Below, one piece after another: positions 32,251 to 43,406 of a stretch of DNA of 64,000 bases. The stretch covers positions 227,731,376-227,795,375 of the forward strand of contig BTPG01000004.1 in NCBI GenBank assembly GCA_036245525.1, read 5' to 3'. The stretch is from Semisulcospira habei. Its lineage: Eukaryota; Mollusca; Gastropoda; Semisulcospiridae. The notes under the pieces are model-generated. The model worked only from the letters and a program-made list of their open reading frames with translations. It was not told the origin of the DNA and made no database searches. Both the position numbers and the translations under genes were made by a program. Position 1 is the stretch's first letter, and each line of letters starts with the position of its first letter.

Positions 32251-32652
32251 CAGGGTTCACAAAAAGTTAAGGACCACTGGCAAAAATTGCTCAGTTTTCT
32301 TGTGGCGCCTAATTTTGTTGATACAACCACAAGTTTGTATACATAGGCAAGTGAATGAACCAAGAGTCATAGCCAGGCAATCATTCCTCCATCTGCATTT
32401 TGACTTTCTAGTGTGGAAAGTCCCAGACGTTGTTCCCTGACCATAAAAATTTAGTTAAATAATGCTAAAACAGCACCTTTTCAAATGTGCAGATTATGTT
32501 GTCAGTGGTGCACGTGCGACCGTCACAATCACTGCTAGCCCTCTGTAATGTTATTGGCATTATGCACGATACAAGCCATTTCCTGTCTTTTTTATTTGTT
32601 TTTGAAATGGTACCTGAATTATCAACTGGTCCTTAACTTTTTGTGAAGTCTG
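32251..32652. mobile_element. mariner-like MITE with TA target duplication
   Basis: Terminal inverted repeats: the left starts cagggttcacaaaaagttaa (32,251) and the right ends ttaactttttgtgaagtctg (32,652). TA at 32,249-32,250 and 32,653-32,654. 402 bp, no transposase, so non-autonomous Tc1/mariner type. Confidence 0.82.
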
Positions 32653-33367
32653 TACATAATCAGGGGGACAATGATTTTTTTTTATTGTAAGTGCACATTT
32701 GTGAAACTGCTGTAAAATCTGATTCAGCATCATATGAAAATGAAAAAAAAAAAAAGTGTTTTGTGTCTTATGCTATTTTATTCTGCGAACGCACACACAC
32801 ACACAAAGCTAAAATTCATTCTAAGAGTCTGACTGACAATAGAAGTACATTTATTACTTGAGCAGTTGTTCCAATGAGCGAACTTCAACTGTTGAATTTC
32901 ATGGGCATAGTCTGTTCAGCTAAGTGCAATATATAACGCTCAATATGCAATGTTCCCGGTTATAACAGGCTAGCATCATAAAGAATCCAACCACAATTAA
33001 TGTAATGCAGACTATTCAACATGTATGACTGTGGAATGGAAACAGGACTGACGCATCAAGAAATAGAATTTCCACTTTAGTGTTATCACTAAAAAACAAT
33101 TGTAGGTTTTTGTTTTGTTGTGTTTTCTTGCCCTTCTGACTCGGAGGCAAGAAACAGAATTGATCTACCTGCAATACAAGTTATCAGCAACAGCTTGGCC
33201 AGCAACAACAATATTCACCCAAATTCAGCAGTGCCTTCAGTCATGTTTTCCATTACACAGTTGCATTTTGTTACTAACACGTGCACGCACACCAACACAA
33301 TTCTCAATTTCTTGTTCAACACACACCTCGAGCCACGTTTTGGTGCCACTATCTAAAGAACAAAATG

Positions 33368-33387
33368 AGGGGGGGGGGGGGGGGGGG
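33368..33387. repeat. Poly-G tract
   Basis: About 20 consecutive G. Confidence 0.9.
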
Positions 33388-33496
33388 ACTTCTGGAGGAG
33401 ATGGATATCCTATTACACTTTCACAACCCACCCCACAGGCATAAAACAGGGGTGGCACTAGCTTTCACCAATTTGCATCGGTGTTGCAAGTATTGG

Positions 33497-33864
33497 TTGA
33501 TTGATTGATTGTACATTGCTAACGTCCCGACAGCAACAGGCTTTCTCAGGACGTGCCTGCACTGCTGTGAAAAAAAAATATAAACAGAACATTGAATGTA
33601 TGTCGCCAGCCGGTCAATACGTTAATAAACCTACAACATGGGCCTAATAAGCTAAGACCATTTAGCACACACATCCATATCAAGAGCTACAGGCAGTGCA
33701 GACAGTAGGGGAGTTTTAAAAGGCAAATACAGGTGAATGGACAAGGGTAGACAGAAACACATACCCAGAATAGAGAGAAAAACCCACCTGTGGGGCTGAC
33801 CAGGTGACCCTGGAACTAAAAATACCTAACCCCACCAAGTCCCCAGGGCAGACCCGGTTGGGGG
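33497..33864 (-). mobile_element. SIR1 copy with many single-base deletions
   Basis: Same order and ends as other copies but lacking one base in many homopolymers (gctaacg for gcttaacg, caacagg for caacaagg, and so on). Target duplication gcaagtattgg (33,486-33,496) versus gcaaagtatttgg (33,864-33,876), again differing only in run length. Confidence 0.88.
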
Positions 33865-34439
33865 CAAAGTATTTGGAAGAGTGTGTTGCACTTACTATCA
33901 CAAAAAACGAACAAGTGTGCAATCAATGGTGTGACCATAGCGTTTTCCCATCGAATGCAGATTCTACAAATGAGTCTGTATTTGACAAGAAACTGCTAGG
34001 TACAACATGCTGAAAATACAATATTTATGCAGAATTTTGCTTGTAAGTGCGATCCCTGCACACACAAAAGAACACCTCTGTGCTTACACTGAAATCTGGA
34101 AAGCCCAGTACTGAGATATGAAACAGTCCTAAGTATTCACCCCACTTCATACATGTATACTTCCTTTAGGATGGTATGTCTAAACTGGGGTGGTGTGCAG
34201 CCCTAAAAAGTGAACACACTGTGCTTGTTGAATAACAGTTAATAAAAGCGACAGGCTCAAGTTTCCAAAGTGCTCAAATTGTCTCCAGCTCGTAAGTTTA
34301 TGGTACAAAAAATGATTCTCCATTTAGATTTTTACAAAATTTCAGGCCTATCCGACATATCTATGGGCCATAAGTGAAAATGCATTGCGCCTACCAGTAC
34401 TACACATGCCTCATCACAGTGGCCACCCAAAACGTTTTT

Positions 34440-36600
34440 AATGGAAAAACCAGCAAGCACTCTGTGCAGCTGGGTTACGTCTGAGTAAATAGCATTGTAC
34501 AATAGGCAGCAATAATTAAATGTTCTACTGCCTCTCCAAGTTTCTGAGGCTCGATGCGGCATGCTTTTTTGGAATGAAGGTGCTGTGCCTTTTTCGGGCT
34601 AAGGCGTCGCTTTCGCAGTATCCTCCACTTCCAGCCATGCGAGGTGGATGCGTCAAGACCATTCTTCTTCTGTGTGATGGCTACTAGGGTGTATAACAAT
34701 GCAGCAACATGGTTGCAAGCACCTTCAAGTCTGTAACAAAGCAAACAAAATACTATTTATCAACACGGATAGAAGCAAGAATATGAAATGAATACCTGTT
34801 TCAAGCTCACATGCAACTACAAACATAATAAATGTGTTTATTCTCAAAAACTGATGGATACCTGCGAGTCTCTGCGTAACAACTGAATATGTGATTCTCT
34901 TTTGCAACAGTATGACAGATGTCACCAAAATAGTTCAAGAAGCAATTCTACTAAACTTTATTCTGGAACAAGAAGGCAAAGTCATTATCTGATTATGGCT
35001 CACATGTATGACCGATTTACATGTGTGACCATTGTGACAAGGGCTGGCTTTTGCAGCAGCAAAACCATGTTTTCTGAAAATGTAAGCATTTTTCACACAT
35101 CTGTCAACCCCCCATAACCTTTGTGATGAGTCGACTAAATTAGTATGCATAAGAAGGTCTTATCATCAGCTATCTTTGTACCAAATTTGGTTGAAAAATT
35201 TGCAACATCTAACTACAATTTTATCAAAATATAGGCATTTTACACCCATTTGCCAGCCTCTTGTGACCCTTGACCTTTCAAGGGGTCATCCAAATTAGTA
35301 TGCATAGATAGGTCTTACCATCAGGCTGCACTTGGTACTACATGACACTGTATGTAGCACTGCTCACCTAGGGCTGGCCCAGGATGATATCTGAAATAAT
35401 AAAACATCACCAACATTAGCATAAACAGCAACAGCATAACAAAGAATGACACTTTCAAAACTAACACGTAAGGAATGCAGGTTCCCATCAGTGATCGCTA
35501 CTATGACTCAGTGTATTTAAATGAAATTGCTGGTGAGTCTGACCATGCTGATTGAAAGGCAGAGTATGTGAAGCTTGCCACCAAAATGTTGCTAAGCTCT
35601 ATTGACTCTGTCTTTGAATTTCCATTGTCAATATACTCTGTACACTGACGCAGACCTTACAACATGATGCACATCAATCTATTTCAAATGTGGCCTGAAA
35701 ATTCTTTTACCCACGTAAAAAAAAATTGAATTAATGAGCCATTTTCTTACCTCACATTGTGAACATGGCCATTATAGAAAATGTTGGCCCTCAGTTGTCT
35801 TCGGGTGTTCTTTCTCCTGTTGTCCAAAGTCTTGTGACATGTGTAAATTAAGTATTTTTGGAGTTCCTTGTCTGTGACATCAGGCCAGTCTTTCAGGTCG
35901 ACCAAGTCAACAGGAACCCACTTCTGCAGGTCTGCCACATGGTGGTATTCAGGGATTTCTATAAATATAGTTTAAGAAGATATTGTATTAGTGTATACAC
36001 AAAGTATGTAGGAGCATTCCAGTCATCGTTATTACCATGTAGTAGCCACACACCAAACCTCGTGTCATAGAACTTTAGAAGCCTGAGTAATCAGTTAAAC
36101 TGGTGGCTCTCAAAAGGAGTCAATAACGAAAAGAGTTTTTTTTTTTGTAAAATATAACTTTTTAAAGTTCTTTTCAATCACCCAAATAAACACTCTTCTG
36201 ATTTGTCTATGGTCGCATTACTAAATTACACAAACTGTAATGATGCCCTTCACAATGCTTGCACCAGACCGAGAACTAGTATATATGTAATGTTATCATC
36301 TTCATACTCATAGTGTGCTCTCCACCCATGAGTTGTTGAAAGTTCTTTAATAAATAATCTATCACGAACGTAATTCAATTGATAATAATCCAACAACTAG
36401 GACTTGTGAATTCTGCATTTTTTAAAATCGTAAAGTAGCCTATATGAGTGTAATTCAACGGCACCAAGCACACTTCGTAAACAAATGACTTACCTTCATC
36501 ACCTCCGTCACTGGATTCGGCAATAGAACCAGCTGCAGCGTCGGTAGCCCTTTGCAAAGCAAGCTAAAAAGTGCCTTTCGATCTTCGGATCAGCTTCGAC
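34440..36600 (-). CDS. Spliced gene with SWIM-type zinc finger (YqaJ-associated), partial
   Basis: Coding blocks on minus with canonical splice signals: a first exon ending AESSDGGDEG (donor gtaag at ~36,493); exon 35,751-35,959 (acceptor ...tttatag, donor gtaag) encoding LQKWVPVDLVDLKDWPDVT to FYNGHVHNVR; a continuation from ~35,393 (acceptor atttcag) YHPGPALGEQC; an exon near 34,862 ending SCYAETR (donor gtatcc); and an exon from 34,730 (acceptor gttacag) GACNHVAALLY. The last two join in phase to a CxnCxH SWIM-like motif. The nuclease domain expected downstream is not found. Exon limits are by eye; some linking exons are unresolved. Confidence 0.5.
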
Positions 36601-36765
36601 TTGTTTCCACTTAAAACTTGTCCGTGTTTTTGAAGAAATTCCTTCAAGTCATTTACTTTCTTTGAGTCAAACGCTTCGTCCGCTATCGCGAGCGCAAACC
36701 GGAACTACGCATAGCAAAGGGACGCAACTCGTGACGACTCACAGCGCCAATTACGAAAAAGGCCT

Positions 36766-37984
36766 ATTAGTCTAGCAGCTGCCCTTCATAGACGATCAGC
36801 CGTTTACGAGATAGTGATTTTCTAGAGAGTAACAAAGGTTTGGGTATATCAAAATGAAGTCTAGTTTGAATAAAAGCAGTGCGCACTCGTTTTAAACCGC
36901 CGGAGGATGGAGACATTTTTCTGTAGCACATTTTGTTTCTAGTTCGCCTGCAGACGAAACCAGGACATTCGCAGCCATGTTCACAGGGGATCAGTAGTTT
37001 ACGCGGGTCTCATTGTTCCTGTATTTAGTGATAGTATGCACTATATGTCACTTAAAAGGATTTCATTTATTTTTTTAAATAAAATTGTCACACTTAGGTA
37101 TATTAAGAGAAGAAGCAATTACGAAAAGGCTTGCCTTGAACTCAAATATCGTTACTCAACAATAAGGTATCCCAAACTGATCACGTGATCAAAACATTGG
37201 CACACGCGGATTTCCCTGCGGTGAATTTTGGTGTGCCGGCGAGTTCTTTTTGATTTGTTCTACAGAAGCGTGTTTGTTTCCCAAAAAGGCGAACATGCAA
37301 CGTTGCTTTGTGCATTTTTACATCTTGATAAAGGTTTGTCACGTTTATTTTCATTCACTTTACCATCGCTTTGCCCGTTTCATTTCGACACCACAGCAAA
37401 AAAAAAAAAAAAAAGAAACAAAAAAGGCTATCTTCAAAACCTATGTCCGAAGTGCAACATGTTGCATGCTGTAAAAGAGTGCCACACCACTTGGTTGTAA
37501 CTGTCATGGCTAAACAAAGTTTCGGAACTTGATTAATTATTATTATACTGTAACACTTAATTCAATCAGTTGTACTGGCAAGCTATGTTGTGATGTGCGA
37601 TCAGTGCCATGCAGTCTCGATCAGTGATCACTGATGGTACAGTACACTTCACACATAAAAAATACACAGCACAATGTGAACACGCTTGGAAGTTCATGCA
37701 ATGCTTTGTTTAAAATTAAACCCTATCTTGCTAGCAGTAGCCTATTGCACAAAAGAGGAACTATTTTGCTGCTGCATAGTTTTCAGTTTGTCTGCATTAT
37801 TGCAGTTTGCTGCAAGATTCTTAGCAGCTGACATTAGCACTGACACTCATGTATTTGGGGATTAAAACGAGAAAGAAAACGGAGACAGGTAACACGGAGT
37901 GATCAAATGAATGAGATATGCTTTGTGATGAACAGCTATTTATAGTAAGGGGGAGGCACATACTTTATATTGTGCACGTACTAT
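36766..37984. other. Non-coding, no gene seen
   Basis: A poly-A tract at ~37,398-37,415 and a near-match to the 7.6-kb element's terminus (caattacgaaaaggc at ~37,116). Frames over this region are short. Confidence 0.4.
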
Positions 37985-39031
37985 TTCTTTCAGTGTGGTT
38001 AACTGTACACATGAGATTTGTAGGTGGGCAGCTAAAATACAGGCAGTCAATACAAGCCACTTTCTTAACCTCAAATCTCTATATATAGGTTTTACAGCCC
38101 ACTAATGCCCATCAGTATACAATTGTGCATGTCTTTTGTGGGTGTTCTGTGGTTTTCCTTATCAATGTGAACTGGGCAGCCTATTGTTTGAAGTGATTAG
38201 TGGTGGCATTTAAAGGGAGGGGGGGGGGGGAGGCACATACTTATAATATATATATTGTGCACGTACTATTTCTTTCAGTGTTTCCATCACCCATCATAAC
38301 ACCATTGGCCTCGATGAGTTCTCATGTTTTATTTGAGTGATTTACAAAATACATGTACTTGCTGCTGTTATATTATTTTCTTACTGGCTTTGACATTTCG
38401 CTGTAAGATTTACAGTCCCATACTTTAAACCTGTCCCGACTAACGCACACGGAGGTTGACTGTATCATTGATGTGTGTGTAGGTATCGTTTTGTTTGAGG
38501 TGGCAGTTTTGGCCTCACCTTTAAGTTTGGTGCCCCTGTGCATGTGGCTACCAGTACTATTTACAGAACTGATGGCTGCATGTGCAGTGTGATTAACTGT
38601 ACACATGAGATTTTTAAGTGGGCATCTAAAATACAGGCAGTCAATACAAGCCACTTTCTTAACCTCAAATCTCTATATATAGGTTTTACAGCCCACTAAT
38701 GCCCATCAGTATACAATTGTGCATGTCTTTTGTGGGTGTTCTGCGGTTTTCCTTATCAATGTGAACTGGGCAGCCTATTGTTTGAAGTGATCAGTGGTGG
38801 CGTCATCCATAATGTATGTGTGCATTTGGCCACTGGTATTGTTTACAAAGATGCTGTTTACAGAACTAGTGGCTGAGTATGCATATTAGTTCTGTTATTG
38901 TTACCAGGTGTGGCCTTATCTGTAAGTTTTGGTGCCCCTGTGCATCACTGCATGAGGCCAACATTACTTTTCACAGAACTGATGGCTGCATGTGCAGTGT
39001 GATTAACTGTACACATGAGATTTTTACTTAC

Positions 39032-40622
39032 TTACTTACGCCTGTCACCCCTACCCGGGTATAGGCCGTCGAAGAGAGACCTCCAGCAACTCCTGTCCTG
39101 TGCTTCTCCTTCGATTCTACTCCAGGTGGTTCCCAGTCTCTTGATGTCTGCTTGGAGGTCTCGACGCCAGGAGTTTCTCGGCCTACCTCTTTTCCTCTTT
39201 CCCTGGGGGTTCCATGACAATGCCTGCCTAGTGATACTGAAAGCTGGCTTTCTCAGACTGTGACCGATCCATCCCCATCTTCTTCGCCCAATTTCATTCT
39301 CTGCTGTTATCTGCTCTGTTCTCTCCCAGAGTCTGACGTTGCTGATCTTCTCTGGCCAGTGGATTTTCAAAATTCTTCTAAGGCAACTGTTCATGAAGGT
39401 CTGTACTCTGTTGACTGTGGTTTTTGTCAATCTCCATGTCTCTGCTCCATATAGGAGAACTGCTTTTACATTGGAGTTGAAAATCCGGACTTTGGTGTGT
39501 TGTGACAGCTCTCTGGAGCTCCACACTTTTTTCAACGGGAGAAAGGCTGCTCTGGCTTTACCGATTCGTGCTCTGACATCTGCATCAGTGCCGCCTTTTT
39601 TGTCTATGATGCTCCCGAGATAGGTGAAGGACTCCACCTCCTCCAACGGGGTGCCAGCAAGCAAGACTGGTTCTTCCCTGGTTGCGTTCAGCCTCATTGT
39701 CTTTGTTTTCTGTTTGTGAATGGTGAGGCCCACTTGAGACGAGATGTCAGCAAGCCTCGTGGTCTTGTCCTGCATTTGTTGATGAGTGTGGGACAGTAAT
39801 GCCAAGTCGTCTGCAAAATCGAGGTCGTCAAGCTGTGTCCACAGTATTCCACTTCATCTGTGCTCTGTGGTCATCTTCATGACCCAGTCTATGGCCAGTA
39901 GGAAGAGGAACGGAGACAGCAGACACCCCTGCCTGACACCAGTTCTGACCTGGAGCTCTCTGGTGGACTGCCCTTCGTGGATCACGCGACATGTCATGCC
40001 ATCATAGCTGCTCTTGATCAGGCGGACGAGCTTTGTGGGTACACCGTAGTGTCGTAGGAGTTTCCACAGAGTCTCTCGGTCCACGCTGTCAAATGCTTTC
40101 TCATAATCCACAAAGTTGACGTACAGCGGGGAGCTCCACTCCAGAGACTGTTCCACGATGATGCGGAGAGTGGCGATCTGGTCTGTACATGATCGGTTCT
40201 TCCTGAATCCTGCTTGCTGGTCTCTCAGCTGGGGGTCAACGGAGCTCTTCATTCTCTCCAGGATGATCCTGTTGAAGACCTTTCCTGGTACTGACAGCAA
40301 GGTGATTCCTCTGTAGTTGGAACACTTGCTGAGGTCGCCTTTCTTGGGAAGCTTGATTAGGTACCCCTCCTTCCAGTCAGCTGGCATCACCTCCTCTTCC
40401 CAGATCTTTCCAAACAGTGGGTACAGCATCTCAACTGTTGTCTCTAGGTCTGCTTTCAGAGACTCCGCTGGGATGCCATCTGGCCCTGCTGCTTTGCCAT
40501 TCTTCAAAAATGCCACTGCTTTTCTGATCTCTTCCCAGCTGGGTCTGTCACAGCTGATGGGTAGGTCGGTCTCTGCCGGATGGATGTCGGGGGGGGTCGG
40601 GTGGGCTAGGTCTGTTCAGTAA
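39032..40622 (-). pseudogene. LINE-A copy 2 RT, frameshifted
   Basis: RT in two frames: 39,854-40,516 carries NYRGITLLS, VDYEKAFDSVDR and GVRQGCLLSPF; 39,032-39,805 carries the part after the FADD motif to GRGDRRK. A 10-bp deletion near 39,842 relative to the other copies shifts the frame just before the FADD block. The G-run at 40,589-40,596 (8 bases) shifts it again in the PPDPP linker. Non-functional as read. Confidence 0.85.
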
Positions 40623-40829
40623 CTCTTCAAAATACTCGGCCCATCTGTCGAGTTGGTCTGCTCTGTCTGCAATAGGCTTGCCTTCTTTGTCTTTTACTGG
40701 TCTTTCTGTATGGCCATACTTACCCGACAATCTTCTGGTAATGTCGTAGAGCTGTTTCATGTTGCCGCTGCCTGCTGCCTTTTCTGCCTCTGCTGCCAGG
40801 CTGTCTGTGTAGGCCCTCTTGTCTGCCCT

Positions 40830-40890
40830 TCCGCCGTGAGATGGCCTTAGTCGCCTGCTCGGCGTTAAACCCAAATAACTAACTAACTAT
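40830..40890 (+). mobile_element. 61-bp LINE-C terminal hairpin unit in LINE-A
   Basis: Starts ccgccgtgagatgg and ends (TAAC)n; 12-bp duplication cttgtctgccct at 40,818-40,829 and 40,891-40,902. Same 5' boundary as the unit at 18,558-18,617, opposite orientation. Confidence 0.92.
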
Positions 40891-42111
40891 CTTGTCTGCC
40901 CTGATACTCCTCTTCACCTCGCGGTTGGCTTCCGAGTATTCCCCCTGTGCCCTTACTTTGGCTGCTCTCGTGCGACTGTTGTTGACCGCTGCTTTCTTCT
41001 GCTTCCTCGCTTCTATCTTCTTCAAGGTCTGTGCCGACAGCCAGTCCTTGTGGTGGCGTTTCCTGAACCCTACAGTGTCTTTGCAGGTTGAGTTCAGCGC
41101 CTCTCTAACTGCCTTCCACTGCTGCTCTGTGGTGACCGCCTCCTCTTCATTTACTAGCTCCTGTAGCGCTTGAAACTGGTTGGACAGCACCAGTTTGAAC
41201 TCTTCTCTAACTCCAGTTTCTCTCAGGAGGCCTACATTATAGCGCTGTCTTCTTGTTGTCTCTGTGCGGCTTTTCTTTAGCTTGAGCTTCATTCTTAAGG
41301 TAAGCAGATGGTGGTCTGAGGCGACATCTGCTCCCCTCCTCACTCGAACATCTTGAAGGGATCTTCTAAATTTCTTGCTAATGCAGATATGGTCTATTTG
41401 GTTCTCTGTTGTATGGTCAGGTGAGACCCAAGTTGCTTTGTGTATTCTTCTGTGTGGGAAGATGCTGCCTCCAATGACAAGTCGGTTTAGAGCACAAAAG
41501 TCTACAAACCTCTCCCCGTTCTCACTCATCTCCGAGCCTAGTCCCTGTCTCCCCATCACCTCTTCGTATCCGGTGTTGTCCTCCCCTATTTTGGCATTAA
41601 AATCGCCCATGACGATGGTGATGTCTCGCTCCGCACATTTGTCCACGGCACTCTGGAGTCGGTCGTAGAACTCTTGTTTCTCTTCCTCATCACTGTCATT
41701 GGTGGGCGCATAACACTGGATGACGTTCAGCTTGAGCTTTTTCTTGGTTCTAAAGGCTGCTGTTATAATTCTTGGCCCAAGAGGTTCCCAGCCCATCAGC
41801 GCTCTCTGTGCCACTGGTGACAGCATGAGTGCTACTCCTTCTGTATGGGGGGCATTCTCCTCTTCATGACCTGAATACAGAATCATCTCCCCACTTAACA
41901 GCCTTTTCTGGCCAGACTGCGTCCATCTGGCTTCACTGATGCCTAGCAGGGAAAGGTTGTACTTTTGCATTTCCGCTGCTATCTGGGCGGCCTTGCCGCT
42001 CTGGTACATGGTCTTGACGTTCCATGTGCCCATGGTTGTATCCCTGGATAGAGAGAGGCGGCTCAGTCCTGTGGCTTCCGAAGACTTCCGGCTTTCACCA
42101 CAGGACGTCAT
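40879..42111 (-). CDS. LINE-A copy 2 endonuclease frame, truncated by insertion
   Basis: 410 codons. EEP endonuclease with GTWNVKTMYQSG, ISEARWTQSG, VMGDFNAKIGEDN and SDHHLLTLRM, then a basic helical linker. Ends after RSIRADK because the 61-bp LINE-C unit supplies a stop. The start MTSCGESRK is shared with copy 1. The endonuclease nicks target DNA for target-primed reverse transcription (family knowledge). Confidence 0.87.
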   Translation of the reverse strand: MTSCGESRKSSEATGLSRLSLSRDTTMGTWNVKTMYQSGKAAQIAAEMQKYNLSLLGISEARWTQSGQKRLLSGEMILYSGHEEENAPHTEGVALMLSPVAQRALMGWEPLGPRIITAAFRTKKKLKLNVIQCYAPTNDSDEEEKQEFYDRLQSAVDKCAERDITIVMGDFNAKIGEDNTGYEEVMGRQGLGSEMSENGERFVDFCALNRLVIGGSIFPHRRIHKATWVSPDHTTENQIDHICISKKFRRSLQDVRVRRGADVASDHHLLTLRMKLKLKKSRTETTRRQRYNVGLLRETGVREEFKLVLSNQFQALQELVNEEEAVTTEQQWKAVREALNSTCKDTVGFRKRHHKDWLSAQTLKKIEARKQKKAAVNNSRTRAAKVRAQGEYSEANREVKRSIRADKIVS

Positions 42112-42610
42112 AAGTCTTCTAGTAGAAGAACCTTCCTCCTCCAGGAAAGGAATTACTGTTAGTCTTTTCGTCGGCGTTTTTGTAGCTATTTCCTTTTTTG
42201 CAGGGTGGGGAAGCTACCCCCACGCCCAACCTTCCCTTAGACCATGTTGGTTCACGGCACCTTATTTCATTCGGTGCACCCCTCTCACGAGGGACCCCCT
42301 ATCCACCACCCAGGGGACGCGCCTCAACGCCGTATGGTCCCAGCGCGAGGATGAGATTTTTAGGTTAGGCTAAAATACAGGCAGTCAATACAAGCCACTT
42401 TTTTAATCTCAAATCTCTATATACACATGTATATAGGTTTTACAGTCCACTAATGCCTATCAGTATACAATTGTACATGTCTTTTGTGGGTGTTCTGCAG
42501 TTTTGTATGTGGGGTGGGGTTGAAAGCGGGGCAGTATGGCACCTATTACTGTGTATGTGTATGTACAAAACCTACATTACCCAAAAACATGAATAAATAA
42601 TGTAAATAAA

Positions 42611-42662
42611 TAGTTATTTGGGTTTAACGCCACGCAGGCGACTACGGCCACCCTCATGATGG
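42611..42662 (-). mobile_element. LINE-C terminal hairpin unit, diverged
   Basis: tagttatttgggtttaacgcc...ccctcatgatgg, same extent as the 60-bp units; tail shortened. Confidence 0.7.
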
Positions 42663-42959
42663 TTAAATGAATAAGATAAAGTAAGTCAAAGATACCTGGG
42701 ACATATGAATGCTAAGTAAAGGATAGATTATGAACATGCACAGATATACATTCTTTTGGTGGGTGTTCTGCGGTTTTGTGTGTGTAACTGGAGTGAGGTT
42801 GGGAGCGAGTGGTATGGCACCTATGACCATGTACACGTATAAGACATTTATTCACCAAGTAAAACGTTATAAGGATTTTTGTGTGGCATGGCATCCTCAC
42901 TTGTAGGGCATTCATCATGTCATACACTCAGTTGGCGATCATCCTGTATAGAGCACTAA

Positions 42960-43260
42960 ATGATAGATAATAATAATAATAATAATGTACATTTATATAG
43001 CGCTTAACTTCCAAATGAATGGTGCTCACAATATTAAACACAAATCAGTCATATGTCACAAATCATGGAATCATGTTGTTCCATGGATGGTGCTGTACTG
43101 AGGACAGCTTCTGGAAAGAAACTGCACCTGAATCGAGAGGCTCTGGCTTTCAAAGCACGGAACCGCCGGCCAGAGGGCAAAAGCTCGAAGAGATCATTGG
43201 CTGGGGGCGACAGATCTGACAGAATAGTACTGGTGGCCACATGCACAGAGGCACCATGGT
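42960..43260 (-). mobile_element. L2-type LINE/SINE 3' end
   Basis: (AAT)n at the left followed by gtacatttatatagcgctta, the reverse complement of the familiar agcgctatataaat tail, then ~230 bp of related non-coding sequence. Confidence 0.6.
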
Positions 43261-43406
43261 GTATGTTCTTAGCCTGTATGCTGATGTGTATGTACAAAAC
43301 CTACATTACAAACAAAATAAATAAATAATTTAATTAAATAAGATAAAGTCTAAGGTACCTGGGACATATGTATGCTAGGTAAAGGATAGATTATGAACAT
43401 GCACAG

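Larger units (their letters stand above)
29128..36765. mobile_element. Candidate ISL2EU/IS4EU-type DNA transposon, 7.6 kb
   Basis: Bounded by a perfect 18-bp inverted repeat aggcctttttcgtaattg (29,128-29,145) and its complement (36,748-36,765). Inside are a DDE_Tnp_4-like transposase remnant on plus (31.4-31.9 kb) and, on minus, a spliced SWIM zinc-finger gene of the YqaJ-associated type (34.4-36.6 kb). ISL2EU elements are known to pair these two kinds of proteins. No clear target duplication is visible. Nested: a mariner-like MITE and a SIR1. Confidence 0.6.
39027..42350 (-). mobile_element. LINE-A copy 2, full length
   Basis: 12-bp target duplication atgagattttta at 39,015-39,026 and 42,351-42,362. 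Tail (TAAG)n at left, 5' UTR at right. 3,324 bp including a nested 61-bp LINE-C unit with its duplication. Confidence 0.93.

Noticed and set aside
37116..37133. Second terminal repeat of the 7.6-kb transposon (caattacgaaaaggc)
   Set aside because: Matches only ~16 bases with a missing A and has no partner; chance or a remnant of another copy.
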